DNA of 64,000 bases from Prauserella endophytica (GCF_005146945.1 NZ_SWMS01000001.1:310001-374000), one strand, 5' to 3'; counted from the first letter of the stretch, positions 17,386 to 26,233 are shown. The notes: generated by a model not told the origin, from the letters alone. Numbers and translations are program-made.

Positions 17386-17411
17386 GGAACACCCGCACCT
17401 ACGATCGTGTT
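17386..17411 (+). promoter_or_regulatory. SigR/SigH-type promoter of trxB-trxA
   Basis: GGAAC and GTT are separated by exactly 18 bases, matching the GGAAY-N18-GTT consensus of the thiol-oxidative-stress sigma factors SigR (Streptomyces) and SigH (Mycobacterium), whose known targets include trxBA. It lies about 40 bp before the trxB start codon. Confidence 0.65.
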
Positions 17412-17451
17412 GAGCCTGGTACGCAGGTTGTCGTCGAAGCGGAGGTCACGG

Positions 17452-18447
17452 GTGGCTGGAGAGGACGTTCGGAACCTGATCATCGTGGGGTCGGGTCCCG
17501 CTGGGTACACCGCTGCCGTCTACGCGGCACGCGCTCAGCTGGAGCCCCTGGTGTTCGAGGGTTCCCAGTTCGGCGGTGCGCTCATGACCACGACGGAGGT
17601 CGAGAACTACCCGGGGTTCCGGTCGGGTATCCAGGGCCCCGAGCTCATGGAGGAGATGCGCGAGCAGGCGAAGGTCTTCGGCGCTGATCTGCGGTCCGAG
17701 GACGTCGAGGAGCTGGAGCTCACCGGCGACGTGAAGTACGTGACCGCGAACGGCAAGCGGTACGCGGCTCGCGCCGTGATTCTCGCGATGGGCGCCGCGG
17801 CGCGGTATCTGGGGGTTCCCGGCGAGCAGGAGCTGCTCGGCCGCGGCGTGTCGTCGTGCGCGACGTGTGACGGCTTCTTCTTCCGCGAGCACGACATCGC
17901 GGTGGTCGGCGGCGGCGACTCGGCCATGGAGGAGGCGACCTTCCTCACCAAGTTCGCGCGCAGCGTCACCATCGTCCACCGGCGCGAGGAGTTCCGCGCC
18001 TCCAAGATCATGCTCGAGCGCGCCAAGGCGAACGAGAAGATCCGCTGGAAGCTGAACTCGCAGGTCACCGAGGTCGTCGGAGACGGGAAGGTGGCCGGGC
18101 TCAAGCTCAAGGACACCGTCACCGGCGAGGAGTCCGAGCTCGACGTGACCGGGTTCTTCGTCGCGATCGGGCACGACCCGCGCAGTGAGCTCGTGCGGGG
18201 GCAGGTCGACCTCGACGACGAGGGCTACGTGCTCACCAAGGGCCGCAGCTCCTACACCAACATCGACGGCGTGTTCGCCGCGGGCGACCTGGTGGACCAC
18301 ACCTACCGCCAGGCGATCACCGCGGCAGGCAGTGGCTGCACCGCCGCCATCGACGCAGAGCGCTGGCTGGCCGAGCACTCCGGGGTCAGCGAGGCTCACG
18401 AGGCAGCCGAACTCGTGGGTGGCGGCTACGCGACCCGGGCCAACTGA
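17452..18447 (+). CDS. trxB: Thioredoxin-disulfide reductase
   Basis: The FAD- and NADPH-dependent enzyme reduces thioredoxin. It has the FAD-binding [16 protein letters not shown] at the N-terminus, the redox-active CATC ([10 protein letters not shown]), the NADPH-binding [13 protein letters not shown] and the C-terminal FAD motif [10 protein letters not shown]. The length of 331 residues is normal. I chose the GTG preceded by GGAGGT at ideal spacing; an in-frame GTG at 17341 lies inside the terminator of the previous operon and upstream of the promoter. trxA follows 28 bp later. Confidence 0.95.
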   Translation: MAGEDVRNLIIVGSGPAGYTAAVYAARAQLEPLVFEGSQFGGALMTTTEVENYPGFRSGIQGPELMEEMREQAKVFGADLRSEDVEELELTGDVKYVTANGKRYAARAVILAMGAAARYLGVPGEQELLGRGVSSCATCDGFFFREHDIAVVGGGDSAMEEATFLTKFARSVTIVHRREEFRASKIMLERAKANEKIRWKLNSQVTEVVGDGKVAGLKLKDTVTGEESELDVTGFFVAIGHDPRSELVRGQVDLDDEGYVLTKGRSSYTNIDGVFAAGDLVDHTYRQAITAAGSGCTAAIDAERWLAEHSGVSEAHEAAELVGGGYATRAN

Positions 18448-18475
18448 CGTCAACCGAAAAGGACAGGGAGAGAAC

Positions 18476-18799
18476 ATGACCGACACCGTCAAGGTGACCG
18501 ACGCCAGCTTCGCCGACGACGTGCTCACCAGCGACAAGCCCGTGCTCGTCGACTTCTGGGCGACCTGGTGCGGGCCGTGCAAGATGGTCGCGCCCGTGCT
18601 CGAGGAGATCGCCACCGAGCACAAGGACAAGCTCAGCATCGCCAAGCTCGACATCGACGAGAACCCGAACACGGCTCGGGACTACCAGGTCATGTCCATC
18701 CCGACGCTGATCCTCTTCCAGGGCGGCAAGCCGGTGAAGCAGATCGTCGGGGCCAAGCCGAAGGCAGCGCTGCTGTCCGACCTGGCCGACGTGCTCTGA
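18476..18799 (+). CDS. trxA: Thioredoxin
   Basis: The 107-residue cytoplasmic protein has the thioredoxin active site [10 protein letters not shown], the cis-Pro loop MSIPTLILF and the conserved [14 protein letters not shown]. It is reduced by the TrxB encoded just upstream and supplies electrons to ribonucleotide reductase and peroxiredoxins. The ATG is preceded by AGGACAGGGAG. It shares the SigR-like promoter with trxB. Confidence 0.95.
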   Translation: MTDTVKVTDASFADDVLTSDKPVLVDFWATWCGPCKMVAPVLEEIATEHKDKLSIAKLDIDENPNTARDYQVMSIPTLILFQGGKPVKQIVGAKPKAALLSDLADVL

Positions 18800-18818
18800 C
18801 ACTTCTCGTCGCGACTCG

Positions 18819-18860
18819 CGGGACCCGGGCGGCGCGTCAGTTCGCGCACCCGGGTTCCCG
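18819..18860 (+). terminator. Terminator after trxA
   Basis: The GC-rich hairpin (CGGGACCCGGGC pairing with ACCCGGGTTCCCG, with one bulge, and inner GCGCG pairing) lies 20 bp after the trxA stop. There is no clear T-run. The remaining 150 bp up to cwlM hold no gene. Confidence 0.5.
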
Positions 18861-19013
18861 TGTGTCCTGGATGCGCCACGCCGGAACGCACTCACCGGCC
18901 CTACGCGCTCACTGAGAGTTCACAAGGCACAATAGAGGCCCAGGGCCGCCGGGCCCTGATTCACATCGCACAGCATCGAGCGCACTTGGTGCCCAAGGAA
19001 GAGCGAGGAGTGC

Positions 19014-20159
19014 ATGCGGGTACTCCGCCGCGGCGACACCGGACCGGAGGTCGCCGAGATCAGGTCCATGCTCAGCAGCCTGGACCTGCTCCCTCCCGGT
19101 GACGGGTCGCCCACCCATGCGGCCTTCGACACCGTCGTCGAGCAGGCCGTGCGCGCTTTCCAACAGCGCAGGGGCCTGATCACCGACGGCATCGTCGGTC
19201 CGGCGACGTACCGGGCGCTGCGGGGTTCGAGCTATCACCTCGGCAGCAGGCCGCTCGCCTACCTCGTCTCGTCGCCGGTGCACGGGGACGATGTCTTCGC
19301 GCTGCAGGAGCGGCTCACCGAGCTCGGCTACGACGCGGGCCGCCCCGACGGCGGCTTCGGCCCGCAGACCGAACGGGCGCTGCGGAACTTCCAGCGCGAC
19401 TACGGGCTCACCGTGGACGGCATCTGCGGTCCGGCGACCGTGCGGGCGTTGCGGCAGCTGTCGCCGCGCGCGCGTGGTGGCCGGCCGGTGTTCCTGCGCG
19501 AACAGGAGCAGGTGCGCAGGGCGGGCCCGAGGCTGCGCGGCAAACGGATCGTCATCGATCCCGGCCACGGTGGGGCCGACCACGGCGTCGTCGTCGACGA
19601 CATCCGCGAGTCCGACATCGCCTGGGATCTGGCTCGGCGGCTCGAAGGCCGCATGAAGGCCACCGGCATGGAGGCGCTGATCTCCCGTGGCCCCGCGCAC
19701 AGCCCGTCCGAGCTGGAGCGCGCGCAGTTCGCCAACGACGCGGGCGCCGACCTCTTTCTCTCCCTGCACTGTGACGGCAACCGTTCCCCGTACGCGCAGG
19801 GTGTCGCGAGCTTCCATTTCGGAACCGGCAACGGCACCACGTCCACGGTGGGCGAGCTGCTGGCCGGCTACATCCAGCGCGAGCTGGCCGCGCGCACGGG
19901 CCTGCGCGACTGCCGCACGCACCCCAAGACGTGGGACATCTTCACCCGCACCCGCTGCCCCGCGGTCCGAGTCGAGATCGGCTACCTGACCAACCACGAC
20001 GACCGGCGCAGGCTCTCCGATCCCGCGTTCCGCGACGTGGTGGCCGAGGGGATCCTGATCGCGGTGAAGCGGCTCTACCTGCTCGGTGAGAACGACCAGC
20101 CGACCGGCACGTTCACCTTCGCCGACGTCCTCGCCCACGAACTGGCGAAGGCGGAGTAA
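19014..20159 (+). CDS. cwlM: Peptidoglycan-binding amidase-like protein CwlM
   Basis: The 381-residue protein has two tandem peptidoglycan-binding domains (residues about 5-70 and 85-150; each with a GDxGPxV-type repeat ending in DGIVGPATYRAL or DGICGPATVRAL) and an Amidase_3 domain at residues 180-350. The zinc and catalytic positions look intact: DPGHGG, RESDI, SLHCDGN and RVEIGYLTN. There is no signal peptide. In mycobacteria CwlM is a PknB substrate that stimulates MurA and binds FhaA. The ATG follows GAGCGAGGAG. Confidence 0.9.
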   Translation: MRVLRRGDTGPEVAEIRSMLSSLDLLPPGDGSPTHAAFDTVVEQAVRAFQQRRGLITDGIVGPATYRALRGSSYHLGSRPLAYLVSSPVHGDDVFALQERLTELGYDAGRPDGGFGPQTERALRNFQRDYGLTVDGICGPATVRALRQLSPRARGGRPVFLREQEQVRRAGPRLRGKRIVIDPGHGGADHGVVVDDIRESDIAWDLARRLEGRMKATGMEALISRGPAHSPSELERAQFANDAGADLFLSLHCDGNRSPYAQGVASFHFGTGNGTTSTVGELLAGYIQRELAARTGLRDCRTHPKTWDIFTRTRCPAVRVEIGYLTNHDDRRRLSDPAFRDVVAEGILIAVKRLYLLGENDQPTGTFTFADVLAHELAKAE

Positions 20160-20171
20160 CCCTTGCCATCG

Positions 20172-20281
20172 ATGCAGTGAAGGCCACCTTCACTGCGTGG
20201 AACAGGCACAGCGGCGCACAGCGTCTCCGTTTGGGTGGTAGGGGAGCCGGGCGGGCGCAGGCATGGTGGCCTTCACTGCAT
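20172..20281. repeat. Large inverted repeat with AAGGCCACCTT core
   Basis: The left part is itself a palindrome (GCAGTGAAGG-CCA-CCTTCACTGC). Its first 17 bases (ATGCAGTGAAGGCCACC) recur as a perfect inverted copy 76 bp further on. It lies between the stops of the convergent cwlM and GNAT genes and shares its core with the hairpin at 6533-6581. Confidence 0.7.
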
Positions 20282-20307
20282 TCAGGAGTCCACGGCGGCA
20301 CCGCGCA

Positions 20308-20367
20308 TGTGCACAAGTCCCCCTGGGTGTGGATAAGTGGCCTAGTTGTGCACAGAACTGTGGACAA
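20308..20367. promoter_or_regulatory. DnaA-box cluster outside oriC
   Basis: Four 9-mers lie within 60 bp: perfect TTATCCACA at 20328-20336 and perfect TTGTCCACA at 20359-20367 (both on the minus strand), plus one-mismatch TTGTGCACA copies at 20308-20316 and 20346-20354. They are in the non-coding gap just after the GNAT stop codon. Regulation, DnaA titration or an accessory initiation site are all possible. Confidence 0.6.
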
Positions 20368-21006
20368 CTAGGCGCGTGTGGTGCTCGGCGTGGCCGTGGT
20401 GACGGTGACCTGACCGAGCAGCTTCTCCAGCGCGGCCTCGACGTCTTCCTTCCACGAGATCGCCGAGCGCAGCTCGAGACGCAGCCTCGGCCACCGCGGG
20501 TGGGGACGCACGGTCTTGAAGCCGACGCTCTGCAGGAACGCGGCAGGCACCACGCACGCGTGCTCCTCGGTGCCCGCTTCGGGGTCGGCGTCACCGAACG
20601 CCTCAATCGCCCGCACACCGCGTCGCGTGAGGTCCTTGGCCACCGACTGCACGAGGACCCGTCCGAGGCCGCCACCGCGGAACTCAGGGGCGACGTGGAA
20701 GGCCGTGAGCAGCACGGCGTCCGGGCTCGCCGGGGAGGTAGGGAACGCGTTGGCCCTCGGCACGGCGCTCGGCGGCGCGTAGAGCACGAAGCCGACGGGG
20801 AGGTCGCCGCTGTGGATGATCCGGCCGCAGGAACCCCATTCGAGCAGCACGCCCGACACCCAGGCTTCCTTCTCGACCTCGGTCTCCCCGAACTCTTCGG
20901 CCTGCTCCTTGAGGTGCGGGGCCAGCTCCCAGTAGACGCACCGGCGGCAGTGCAAAGGCAACTGCTCCAGGTTGTCCAGCGTGACGCCCACGACACGTCG
21001 CGACAC
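20368..21006 (-). CDS. GNAT family N-acetyltransferase
   Basis: The 212-residue protein has a GNAT fold with the acetyl-CoA motif FHVAPEFRGGGLGRVLVQSV and an N-terminal LHCRRCVYWELAP segment typical of a conserved actinobacterial family encoded between cwlM and parB (Rv3916c-like). The acceptor substrate is unknown. The start is a GTG preceded by GGGAGG; an ATG 20 codons upstream lies beyond it without a ribosome site. Confidence 0.85.
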   Translation of the reverse strand: MSRRVVGVTLDNLEQLPLHCRRCVYWELAPHLKEQAEEFGETEVEKEAWVSGVLLEWGSCGRIIHSGDLPVGFVLYAPPSAVPRANAFPTSPASPDAVLLTAFHVAPEFRGGGLGRVLVQSVAKDLTRRGVRAIEAFGDADPEAGTEEHACVVPAAFLQSVGFKTVRPHPRWPRLRLELRSAISWKEDVEAALEKLLGQVTVTTATPSTTRA

Positions 21007-21103
21007 CAAACCTCCCCGGGATGTGCGTCTGTCGAAAGCAGTGCAAAGCATATGCCGATGTGACACAGGGCAGAAACCCGGGAGGGCCCGAACCCCGTGA
21101 CGT

Positions 21104-21135
21104 TACACTCGTTGAGATCTACCTGCAGGTAGATC
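21104..21135 (+). promoter_or_regulatory. Promoter with 20-bp palindromic operator
   Basis: The -10 element TACACT (21104-21109) is followed six bases later by the perfect palindrome GATCTACCTGCAGGTAGATC (21116-21135), which would cover the transcription start of the aminotransferase gene. The symmetry predicts a dimeric repressor. No regulator gene lies next to it. Confidence 0.55.
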
Positions 21136-21178
21136 GCCCCAACTGCCGAGCGCTCTTCGAAGCAGACGGAAGTATGCC

Positions 21179-22510
21179 ATGACTGCCTCCCAGCCACCGG
21201 AGCACAGACCGGGGTCCGAGCCGGGCCGCCACAACCTCGATCCGCACCTCGACCGTTACGCCGCGCGCACCGCGGGCATGACGGCGTCGGAGATCCGAGC
21301 GTTGTTCGCGGTGGCCAGCAGGCCCGAGGTCGTGTCGCTGGCCGGCGGGATGCCGAACCTCGCCGCGCTGCCGCTGGAGTCGCTGTCCGGGCAGATGGCC
21401 GAGCTCATCACCGAGGAGGGCCTGGTCGCCCTGCAGTACGGCTCCGCGCACGGCGTGCCCACGCTGCGGGAGCAGATCTGCGAGGTCATGGCCATGGAGG
21501 GCATCACCGGCCACCCCGACGACATCGTCGTCACGGTGGGCTCGCAGATGGGCCTGGACATGGTGACCCGCCTCTTCTGCGACCCCGGCGACGTCGTGCT
21601 CGCCGAGGGGCCTTCCTACGTCGGCGCGCTCGGGTCGTTCGCGGCCTACCAGGCGCAGGTCGTGCACGTCGAGATGGACGACAACGGCCTGGTGCCGGAC
21701 ACGTTGCGCGCCGCGTTGGCCACCGCCAAGCGGGAGGGCAAGCGCGTCAAGTTCCTCTACACGATCCCCAACTTCCACAACCCCGCCGGCGTGACGCTGG
21801 CCGTCGAGCGCAGGGCGGAGATCCTGGAGATCTGCGCCGAGCACGACGTGCTCGTGGTTGAGGACAACCCGTACGGGCTGCTCGCCTTCGACGGGCAGAC
21901 CTACCCGGCGCTGCGGTCGATGGATCCCGACAACGTCGTGTACCTGGGCTCGTTCTCGAAGACGTTCGCCTCCGGCCTGCGCGTCGGCTGGGTGCTCGCG
22001 CCGCATGCGGTCCGCGAGAAGCTCGTGCTGGCCGCTGAGTCGGCGACCCTGTGCCCGCCGACGTTGAACCAGCTGGTGGTGTCGCGCTACCTCGCGACCC
22101 ACGACTGGAAGGGCCAGATCAAGACCTTCCGCGAGAACTACCGGGAGCGCCGTGACGCGATGCTGTCGGCGTTGGAGCAGCACATGCCTCCCGGATGCAC
22201 GTGGACGCAGCCGGACGGCGGCTTCTACGTGTGGGTGACGGTGCCCGAGGGCGTCGACACCAAGGCGATGTTGCCGCGCGCGGTCACGGCGCGCGTCGCG
22301 TACGCGTCGGGCACTGGTTTCTACGCCGACGGCTTCGGCAGCAGGCAGATGCGCCTGTCGTACTGCTACCCCACGCCAGAGCGGATCCGCGAGGGCGTGC
22401 GCAGGCTCGCCGGTGTGCTCGAGTCCGAAATGGAGCTGGCCCGCACGTTCGGTAGCGTCACCACGCGCGCCGTGTCGGGGCCGCAGTTCCCCGGGCCGGA
22501 CACGGTCTGA
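21179..22510 (+). CDS. PLP-dependent aminotransferase (2-aminoadipate aminotransferase-like)
   Basis: The 443-residue fold-type I aminotransferase has VSLAGGMPNLAALP near the N-terminus, the NPAGVTLAVERR segment, the aspartate/Tyr pair and the PLP lysine in GSFSKTFASGLRVGW, and the substrate arginine region near MRLSYCYPTPERI. It belongs to the MocR-like/LysN-like subgroup that acts on 2-aminoadipate, kynurenine or aromatic amino acids; no winged-helix domain is attached. The first 30 residues are polar and variable. It is controlled by a palindromic operator and followed 38 bp later by the ligase-like gene. Confidence 0.85.
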   Translation: MTASQPPEHRPGSEPGRHNLDPHLDRYAARTAGMTASEIRALFAVASRPEVVSLAGGMPNLAALPLESLSGQMAELITEEGLVALQYGSAHGVPTLREQICEVMAMEGITGHPDDIVVTVGSQMGLDMVTRLFCDPGDVVLAEGPSYVGALGSFAAYQAQVVHVEMDDNGLVPDTLRAALATAKREGKRVKFLYTIPNFHNPAGVTLAVERRAEILEICAEHDVLVVEDNPYGLLAFDGQTYPALRSMDPDNVVYLGSFSKTFASGLRVGWVLAPHAVREKLVLAAESATLCPPTLNQLVVSRYLATHDWKGQIKTFRENYRERRDAMLSALEQHMPPGCTWTQPDGGFYVWVTVPEGVDTKAMLPRAVTARVAYASGTGFYADGFGSRQMRLSYCYPTPERIREGVRRLAGVLESEMELARTFGSVTTRAVSGPQFPGPDTV

Positions 22511-22548
22511 GCACCAGTTTTTCACCTGATCAGTTGAGGAGTTCCTGG

Positions 22549-23499
22549 GTGGCCGAGCCTACTGTCGCCGTGCTCGCGGGCGGTCTTTCACACGAGCGGG
22601 ACGTCTCGTTGCGCTCCGGTCGCCGCCTGTCGGTCGCTCTGCGTGAGCAAGGTCTGTCGGTCGACGAGTGGGACACCGACGCCAGTCTCGTGGCTCGGCT
22701 CCGGGACGAGCGGCCCGACGCCGCGGTCGTGGCACTGCACGGGGGAGAGGGCGAGAACGGCTCCATCCAGACCGTGCTGGAGATGCTGGGCGTGCCGTTC
22801 GTCGGCACCAGTTCGTGGGCGTGCCGTCGCGCGTTCGACAAGCCGATCGCGAAGGCGCTCGTCGCCCAGTCCGACTTCACCACGCCCGAGTGGGTCGTGC
22901 TGCCGCACAGCACCTTCCGCGAACTCGGCGCGCAGGCGGTGCTGGACGCCATGGTGGAGCGGCTCGGGTTGCCGCTGATCCTCAAGCCGGACCAGGGCGG
23001 CTCGGCGCTCGGCACGCAGGTCGTGCGCGACGCGGCGGAGCTGCCCGCCGCCATGGTCGGCTGCTTCGCCTATGGCGACACGGTGCTCGCGGAGCGGTTC
23101 ATCAACGGCGTCGAAGTGGCGGTCACCGTCGTCGAACGCGACGGCGGCCCACAGGCGCTGCCTGCCGTCGAGATCGTTCCGGAGAGCGGCGTGTACGACT
23201 ACACAGCCCGCTACACCGCCGGGCTCACCGACTTCTTCTCGCCTGCGCGGCTGACCCCGGAGACCGAGAAGGCGGTCGGCGAGCTGGCGGTGGGTGCGCA
23301 CCGGTTGCTCGGGTTGCGGGACATCTCCCGGACCGACGCCGTGGTGGCCGCCGACGGCACCGTCCACTTCCTCGAGGTGAACCTGTCACCGGGGCTGACC
23401 GAGACCTCCACCGTTCCGATGGCGATGGAGGCGGCCGGCACGTCCCTCGGGGCGGTTTTCGCCGATCTCGTGTCCCGCGCCGTTCAGCGCGGGAGCTGA
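22549..23499 (+). CDS. D-alanine-D-alanine ligase-like ATP-grasp protein
   Basis: The 316-residue ATP-grasp enzyme has AVLAGGLSHERDVSLRSG at the N-terminus, LHGGEGENGSIQTVLEM, the ATP-binding LILKPDQGGSALGTQVV and the metal-binding EVNLSPGLTETSTVPMAME. These are Ddl signatures. It is shorter than typical Ddl (340-370 residues) and lies far from mur genes, so it may be a paralogue that makes another D-amino-acid dipeptide. The GTG start has GAGGAG upstream; an in-frame TTG five codons earlier overlaps that ribosome site. Confidence 0.8.
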   Translation: MAEPTVAVLAGGLSHERDVSLRSGRRLSVALREQGLSVDEWDTDASLVARLRDERPDAAVVALHGGEGENGSIQTVLEMLGVPFVGTSSWACRRAFDKPIAKALVAQSDFTTPEWVVLPHSTFRELGAQAVLDAMVERLGLPLILKPDQGGSALGTQVVRDAAELPAAMVGCFAYGDTVLAERFINGVEVAVTVVERDGGPQALPAVEIVPESGVYDYTARYTAGLTDFFSPARLTPETEKAVGELAVGAHRLLGLRDISRTDAVVAADGTVHFLEVNLSPGLTETSTVPMAMEAAGTSLGAVFADLVSRAVQRGS

Positions 23500-23533
23500 C
23501 GAGAAATCATCACCGTGACGAAATGACCCGGTG

Positions 23534-24538
23534 TCACGGGTTGCCGGTTTCACGTGTCTGATTTGACCGGTTTGGGTCCATGAGGGCAACGATCCGCTCG
23601 AGATCGTCCACCGACCCGAACTCGACGACGATGCGTCCCTTTCGCCGCCCGAGGTCGACCTTCACGCGGGTATCGAACGTGTCGGACAAGCGCTCGGCCA
23701 GATCCTGCAAACCAGGAGCCTGCATCGGCTTGCGTGCGGGCGCCTTCTCCTTCTTCTTGGCCGCACCCTTGGAGAGGGTCACCGCCTCCTCGGTGGCCCG
23801 GACCGACAGGCCCTCAGCGACGATGCGTGCCGCCAGCTCCTCCTGACCGTCGGGGTCCTCCAGCGACAGCAGCGCGCGGGCGTGGCCCGCCGACAGCACC
23901 CCGGCCGCCACGCGACGCTGGACGGGGAGGGGGAGCCGCAGCAGCCGGATCGTGTTGGTGATGACGGGCCGGCTGCGGCCGATGCGCGACGCGAGCTCCT
24001 CGTGCGTCACCTCGAACTCGTCGAGCAGCTGCTGGTATGCCGCCGCCTCTTCGAGCGGGTTGAGCTGGACGCGGTGGATGTTCTCCAGCAGCGCGTCGCG
24101 CAGCATCGCCTCGTCGGCGGTCTGCCGCACGATCGCCGGGATGACCTCCAGCCCTGCCTGCTGGGACGCGCGCAGGCGGCGCTCGCCCATGACGAGCTCG
24201 TACTCGTCACCGGGCAGTTGGCGCACGACGATCGGCTGCATGAGGCCGAACTCGCGGATCGAGTGCTCCAGCTCCGCGAGCGCCTCCTCGTCGAAGACCT
24301 GACGAGGCTGCTTCGGGTTGGCCTTGATCGCCTCGACAGGCACCTCACGGTAAACCGCGCCGGCGACCTCGCCGCCGACCGGCTTGACCGAGCCGTTCGC
24401 CGCGAACCAGCCCTTGTCGCCGTCAGCGGCAACCGGCTCGGCCGGCATCTCGGCGGTGGCCGCTCCTTCCGAGCTGACCGGCCCGGTCGGAATCAGGGCC
24501 GCCAGGCCACGGCCGAGCCCACCCCTGCGCTCGCTCAT
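23534..24538 (-). CDS. parB: Chromosome partitioning protein ParB
   Basis: The CTPase clamp binds parS and loads SMC. The 334-residue protein has the N-terminal domain with [20 protein letters not shown] and the CTP-binding GERR motif ([10 protein letters not shown]), the central helix-turn-helix DNA-binding domain ([20 protein letters not shown]) and a C-terminal dimerisation domain ([15 protein letters not shown]). The N-terminal 60 residues are variable. It overlaps parA by 4 bp. parS sites lie upstream of parA and rsmG. Confidence 0.97.
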   Translation of the reverse strand: MSERRGGLGRGLAALIPTGPVSSEGAATAEMPAEPVAADGDKGWFAANGSVKPVGGEVAGAVYREVPVEAIKANPKQPRQVFDEEALAELEHSIREFGLMQPIVVRQLPGDEYELVMGERRLRASQQAGLEVIPAIVRQTADEAMLRDALLENIHRVQLNPLEEAAAYQQLLDEFEVTHEELASRIGRSRPVITNTIRLLRLPLPVQRRVAAGVLSAGHARALLSLEDPDGQEELAARIVAEGLSVRATEEAVTLSKGAAKKKEKAPARKPMQAPGLQDLAERLSDTFDTRVKVDLGRRKGRIVVEFGSVDDLERIVALMDPNRSNQTRETGNP

Positions 24539-25434
24539 CTCTGCTCCCTCACTCCACGCTCGGCGACTTCCCGTGCAGCGTCCAGATAGCTCATCGCGCC
24601 CCGAGAGCCGGGGTCGTAAGCCAGCACCGTCTGCCCGTACCCGGGGGCCTCGGAGACCTTCACGCTGCGCGGGATGATCGTCTTGAGTACGACGTCACCG
24701 AAGTGATTCCGGACCTCCTGGGTCACCTGGTCCGCGAGCTTGGTGCGGCCGTCGTACATCGTCAGCAGAATGGTCGACACCTTGAGCGCTGGATTGAGGT
24801 GCTGCTGGACGAGCTCGATGTTGCTGAGGAGCTGGCCGAGCCCCTCCAGTGCGTAGTACTCGCACTGGATCGGGATCAGCACCTCGTGCGCCGCGCTCAG
24901 TGCGTTCACCGTGAGGAGCCCGAGCGAGGGCGGGCAGTCGATGAAGACGTAGTCGATGCCGAGCTCGTCGAGCGCTTCGCTCGTGAGGGCTTCCTTGAGG
25001 CGAGACTCCCTCGACGCCATCGACACGAGTTCGATCTCGGCACCGGCCAGGTCGATGGTCGCGGGCACGCAGAAGAGGTTGGGGGACTGCTGGCTGACCT
25101 GTGTCGCGTCGGCCAGGGAAACCTCGCCGATGAGCATCTCGTACACGGACGGCGTGCCGGACCGGTGGTCAACGTCGAGCGCCGTGCTCGCGTTCCCCTG
25201 CGGGTCCAGATCGATGACGAGCGTCTTCACGCCGTGCAGCGCGAGCCCGGCGGCGAGGTTCACCGTACTGGTGGTCTTGCCGACGCCGCCCTTCTGGTTG
25301 GCGACGGTGAGTACACGGCGCCGCGTGGGCCGGGGCATGAAGTTCGCGTCCGGATGCAGCACCTTGGCGGCACGCTCGGCCTCCTCGGCGATGGGTGTCC
25401 AGCCGCCGGTACTCGTCTCGCGAGGCGGGTTCAC
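24535..25434 (-). CDS. parA: Chromosome partitioning ATPase ParA
   Basis: The deviant Walker A ATPase moves ParB-parS complexes. Motifs are [20 protein letters not shown], the Walker B-like [16 protein letters not shown] and [13 protein letters not shown]. It has a 40-residue N-terminal extension. I placed the start at the GTG following GGAAGGGG; a GTG at 25476 would leave no room after the parS-like site. The operon order is rsmG-parA-parB. Confidence 0.96.
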   Translation of the reverse strand: MNPPRETSTGGWTPIAEEAERAAKVLHPDANFMPRPTRRRVLTVANQKGGVGKTTSTVNLAAGLALHGVKTLVIDLDPQGNASTALDVDHRSGTPSVYEMLIGEVSLADATQVSQQSPNLFCVPATIDLAGAEIELVSMASRESRLKEALTSEALDELGIDYVFIDCPPSLGLLTVNALSAAHEVLIPIQCEYYALEGLGQLLSNIELVQQHLNPALKVSTILLTMYDGRTKLADQVTQEVRNHFGDVVLKTIIPRSVKVSEAPGYGQTVLAYDPGSRGAMSYLDAAREVAERGVREQR

Positions 25435-25477
25435 CGGGCGCCACCCCTTCCGAGGTTCATGTGCTCGCCGGTGCACC

Positions 25478-25491
25478 GTTTCACGTGGAAC
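25478..25491. promoter_or_regulatory. parS site (one mismatch)
   Basis: GTTTCACGTGGAAC differs at one base from the actinobacterial parS palindrome GTTTCACGTGAAAC and lies just upstream of the parA start. Confidence 0.75.
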
Positions 25492-25534
25492 ATTCGCCGC
25501 TCCGTACTGATCGTCATTCGCTCGGCCAATCCTT

Positions 25535-26233
25535 TCATCTCGACCGCGCTCCGGAGCGCCGCCGCGATCGTTCCGGCTTTCGCTGCTCCACGCGTTCGAT
25601 CACCACCACCGTGCTCGGCGTCTCCAGCACGCCGGCACCACACTCCGCCAGCCTCGGCTCCCCGCCGCCCGCCTTGCGAACCGCCGCGCGATCGCGCTCG
25701 ATCTCGTCCGCCGCACTCGCACCTTTGAGAGCAACGAGCGTGCCCGACGAACGCACCAGGGGGAGACACCACGACGCGAGGCGAGCCAAGGGCGCCACCG
25801 CGCGTGCGGTCACCACATCAGCAAGACCCAGCTGCTGCCGAATCGCCTTCTCCTCCGCGCGCCCGCGCACGATGGTGATAGGGAGCCCCAGCGTCTCCAC
25901 CACCTCCGACAGCCACTCGACGCGGCGTGCCATCGGCTCCAGCAAGACGATATCGAGATCCGGTCGCGCGACCGCGAGCGGTACACCCGGGAGCCCGGCA
26001 CCCGAACCGACATCGACGACGCGGACACCGCGAGGGATGTGCTCGCCGATCACCGCGGAGTTCAGGACGTGTCGTTCCCAAAGCCGATCGATCTCGCGTG
26101 GGCCGATCAGGCCGCGCTCGACGCCGTGCTCCGCGAGGAGCTCCACGAAGTGCTCCGCCTGCTCGACCTGATCGCCGAACACGGCAGCAGCCGCTGCCGG
26201 GGTGGTGGTGGACTCGAACCCGCCCAGACCCAC
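25535..26233 (-). CDS. rsmG: 16S rRNA (guanine-N7)-methyltransferase RsmG (GidB)
   Basis: The SAM-dependent enzyme methylates a conserved guanine in 16S rRNA; loss gives low-level streptomycin resistance in related bacteria. It shows IDRLWERHVLNSAVI, the SAM-binding VVDVGSGAGLPGVPLAVARP, LEPMARRVEWL and VTARAVAPLARL. The C-terminal tail is Arg/Ser-rich. I preferred the GTG that follows AGGAG by seven bases; an ATG five codons upstream (26248) contains that ribosome site. It heads the par operon and two perfect parS sites precede it. Confidence 0.93.
   Translation of the reverse strand: MGLGGFESTTTPAAAAAVFGDQVEQAEHFVELLAEHGVERGLIGPREIDRLWERHVLNSAVIGEHIPRGVRVVDVGSGAGLPGVPLAVARPDLDIVLLEPMARRVEWLSEVVETLGLPITIVRGRAEEKAIRQQLGLADVVTARAVAPLARLASWCLPLVRSSGTLVALKGASAADEIERDRAAVRKAGGGEPRLAECGAGVLETPSTVVVIERVEQRKPERSRRRSGARSR

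Noticed and set aside
17341-17451. Longer TrxB starting at 17341
   Set aside because: It would begin inside the terminator of the preceding operon and upstream of the predicted promoter; the FAD motif begins right after the GTG at 17452.
23547-23560. parS-like GTTTCACGTG at the end of parB
   Set aside because: Only one half-site matches; four mismatches in the other half, and it is within coding sequence.
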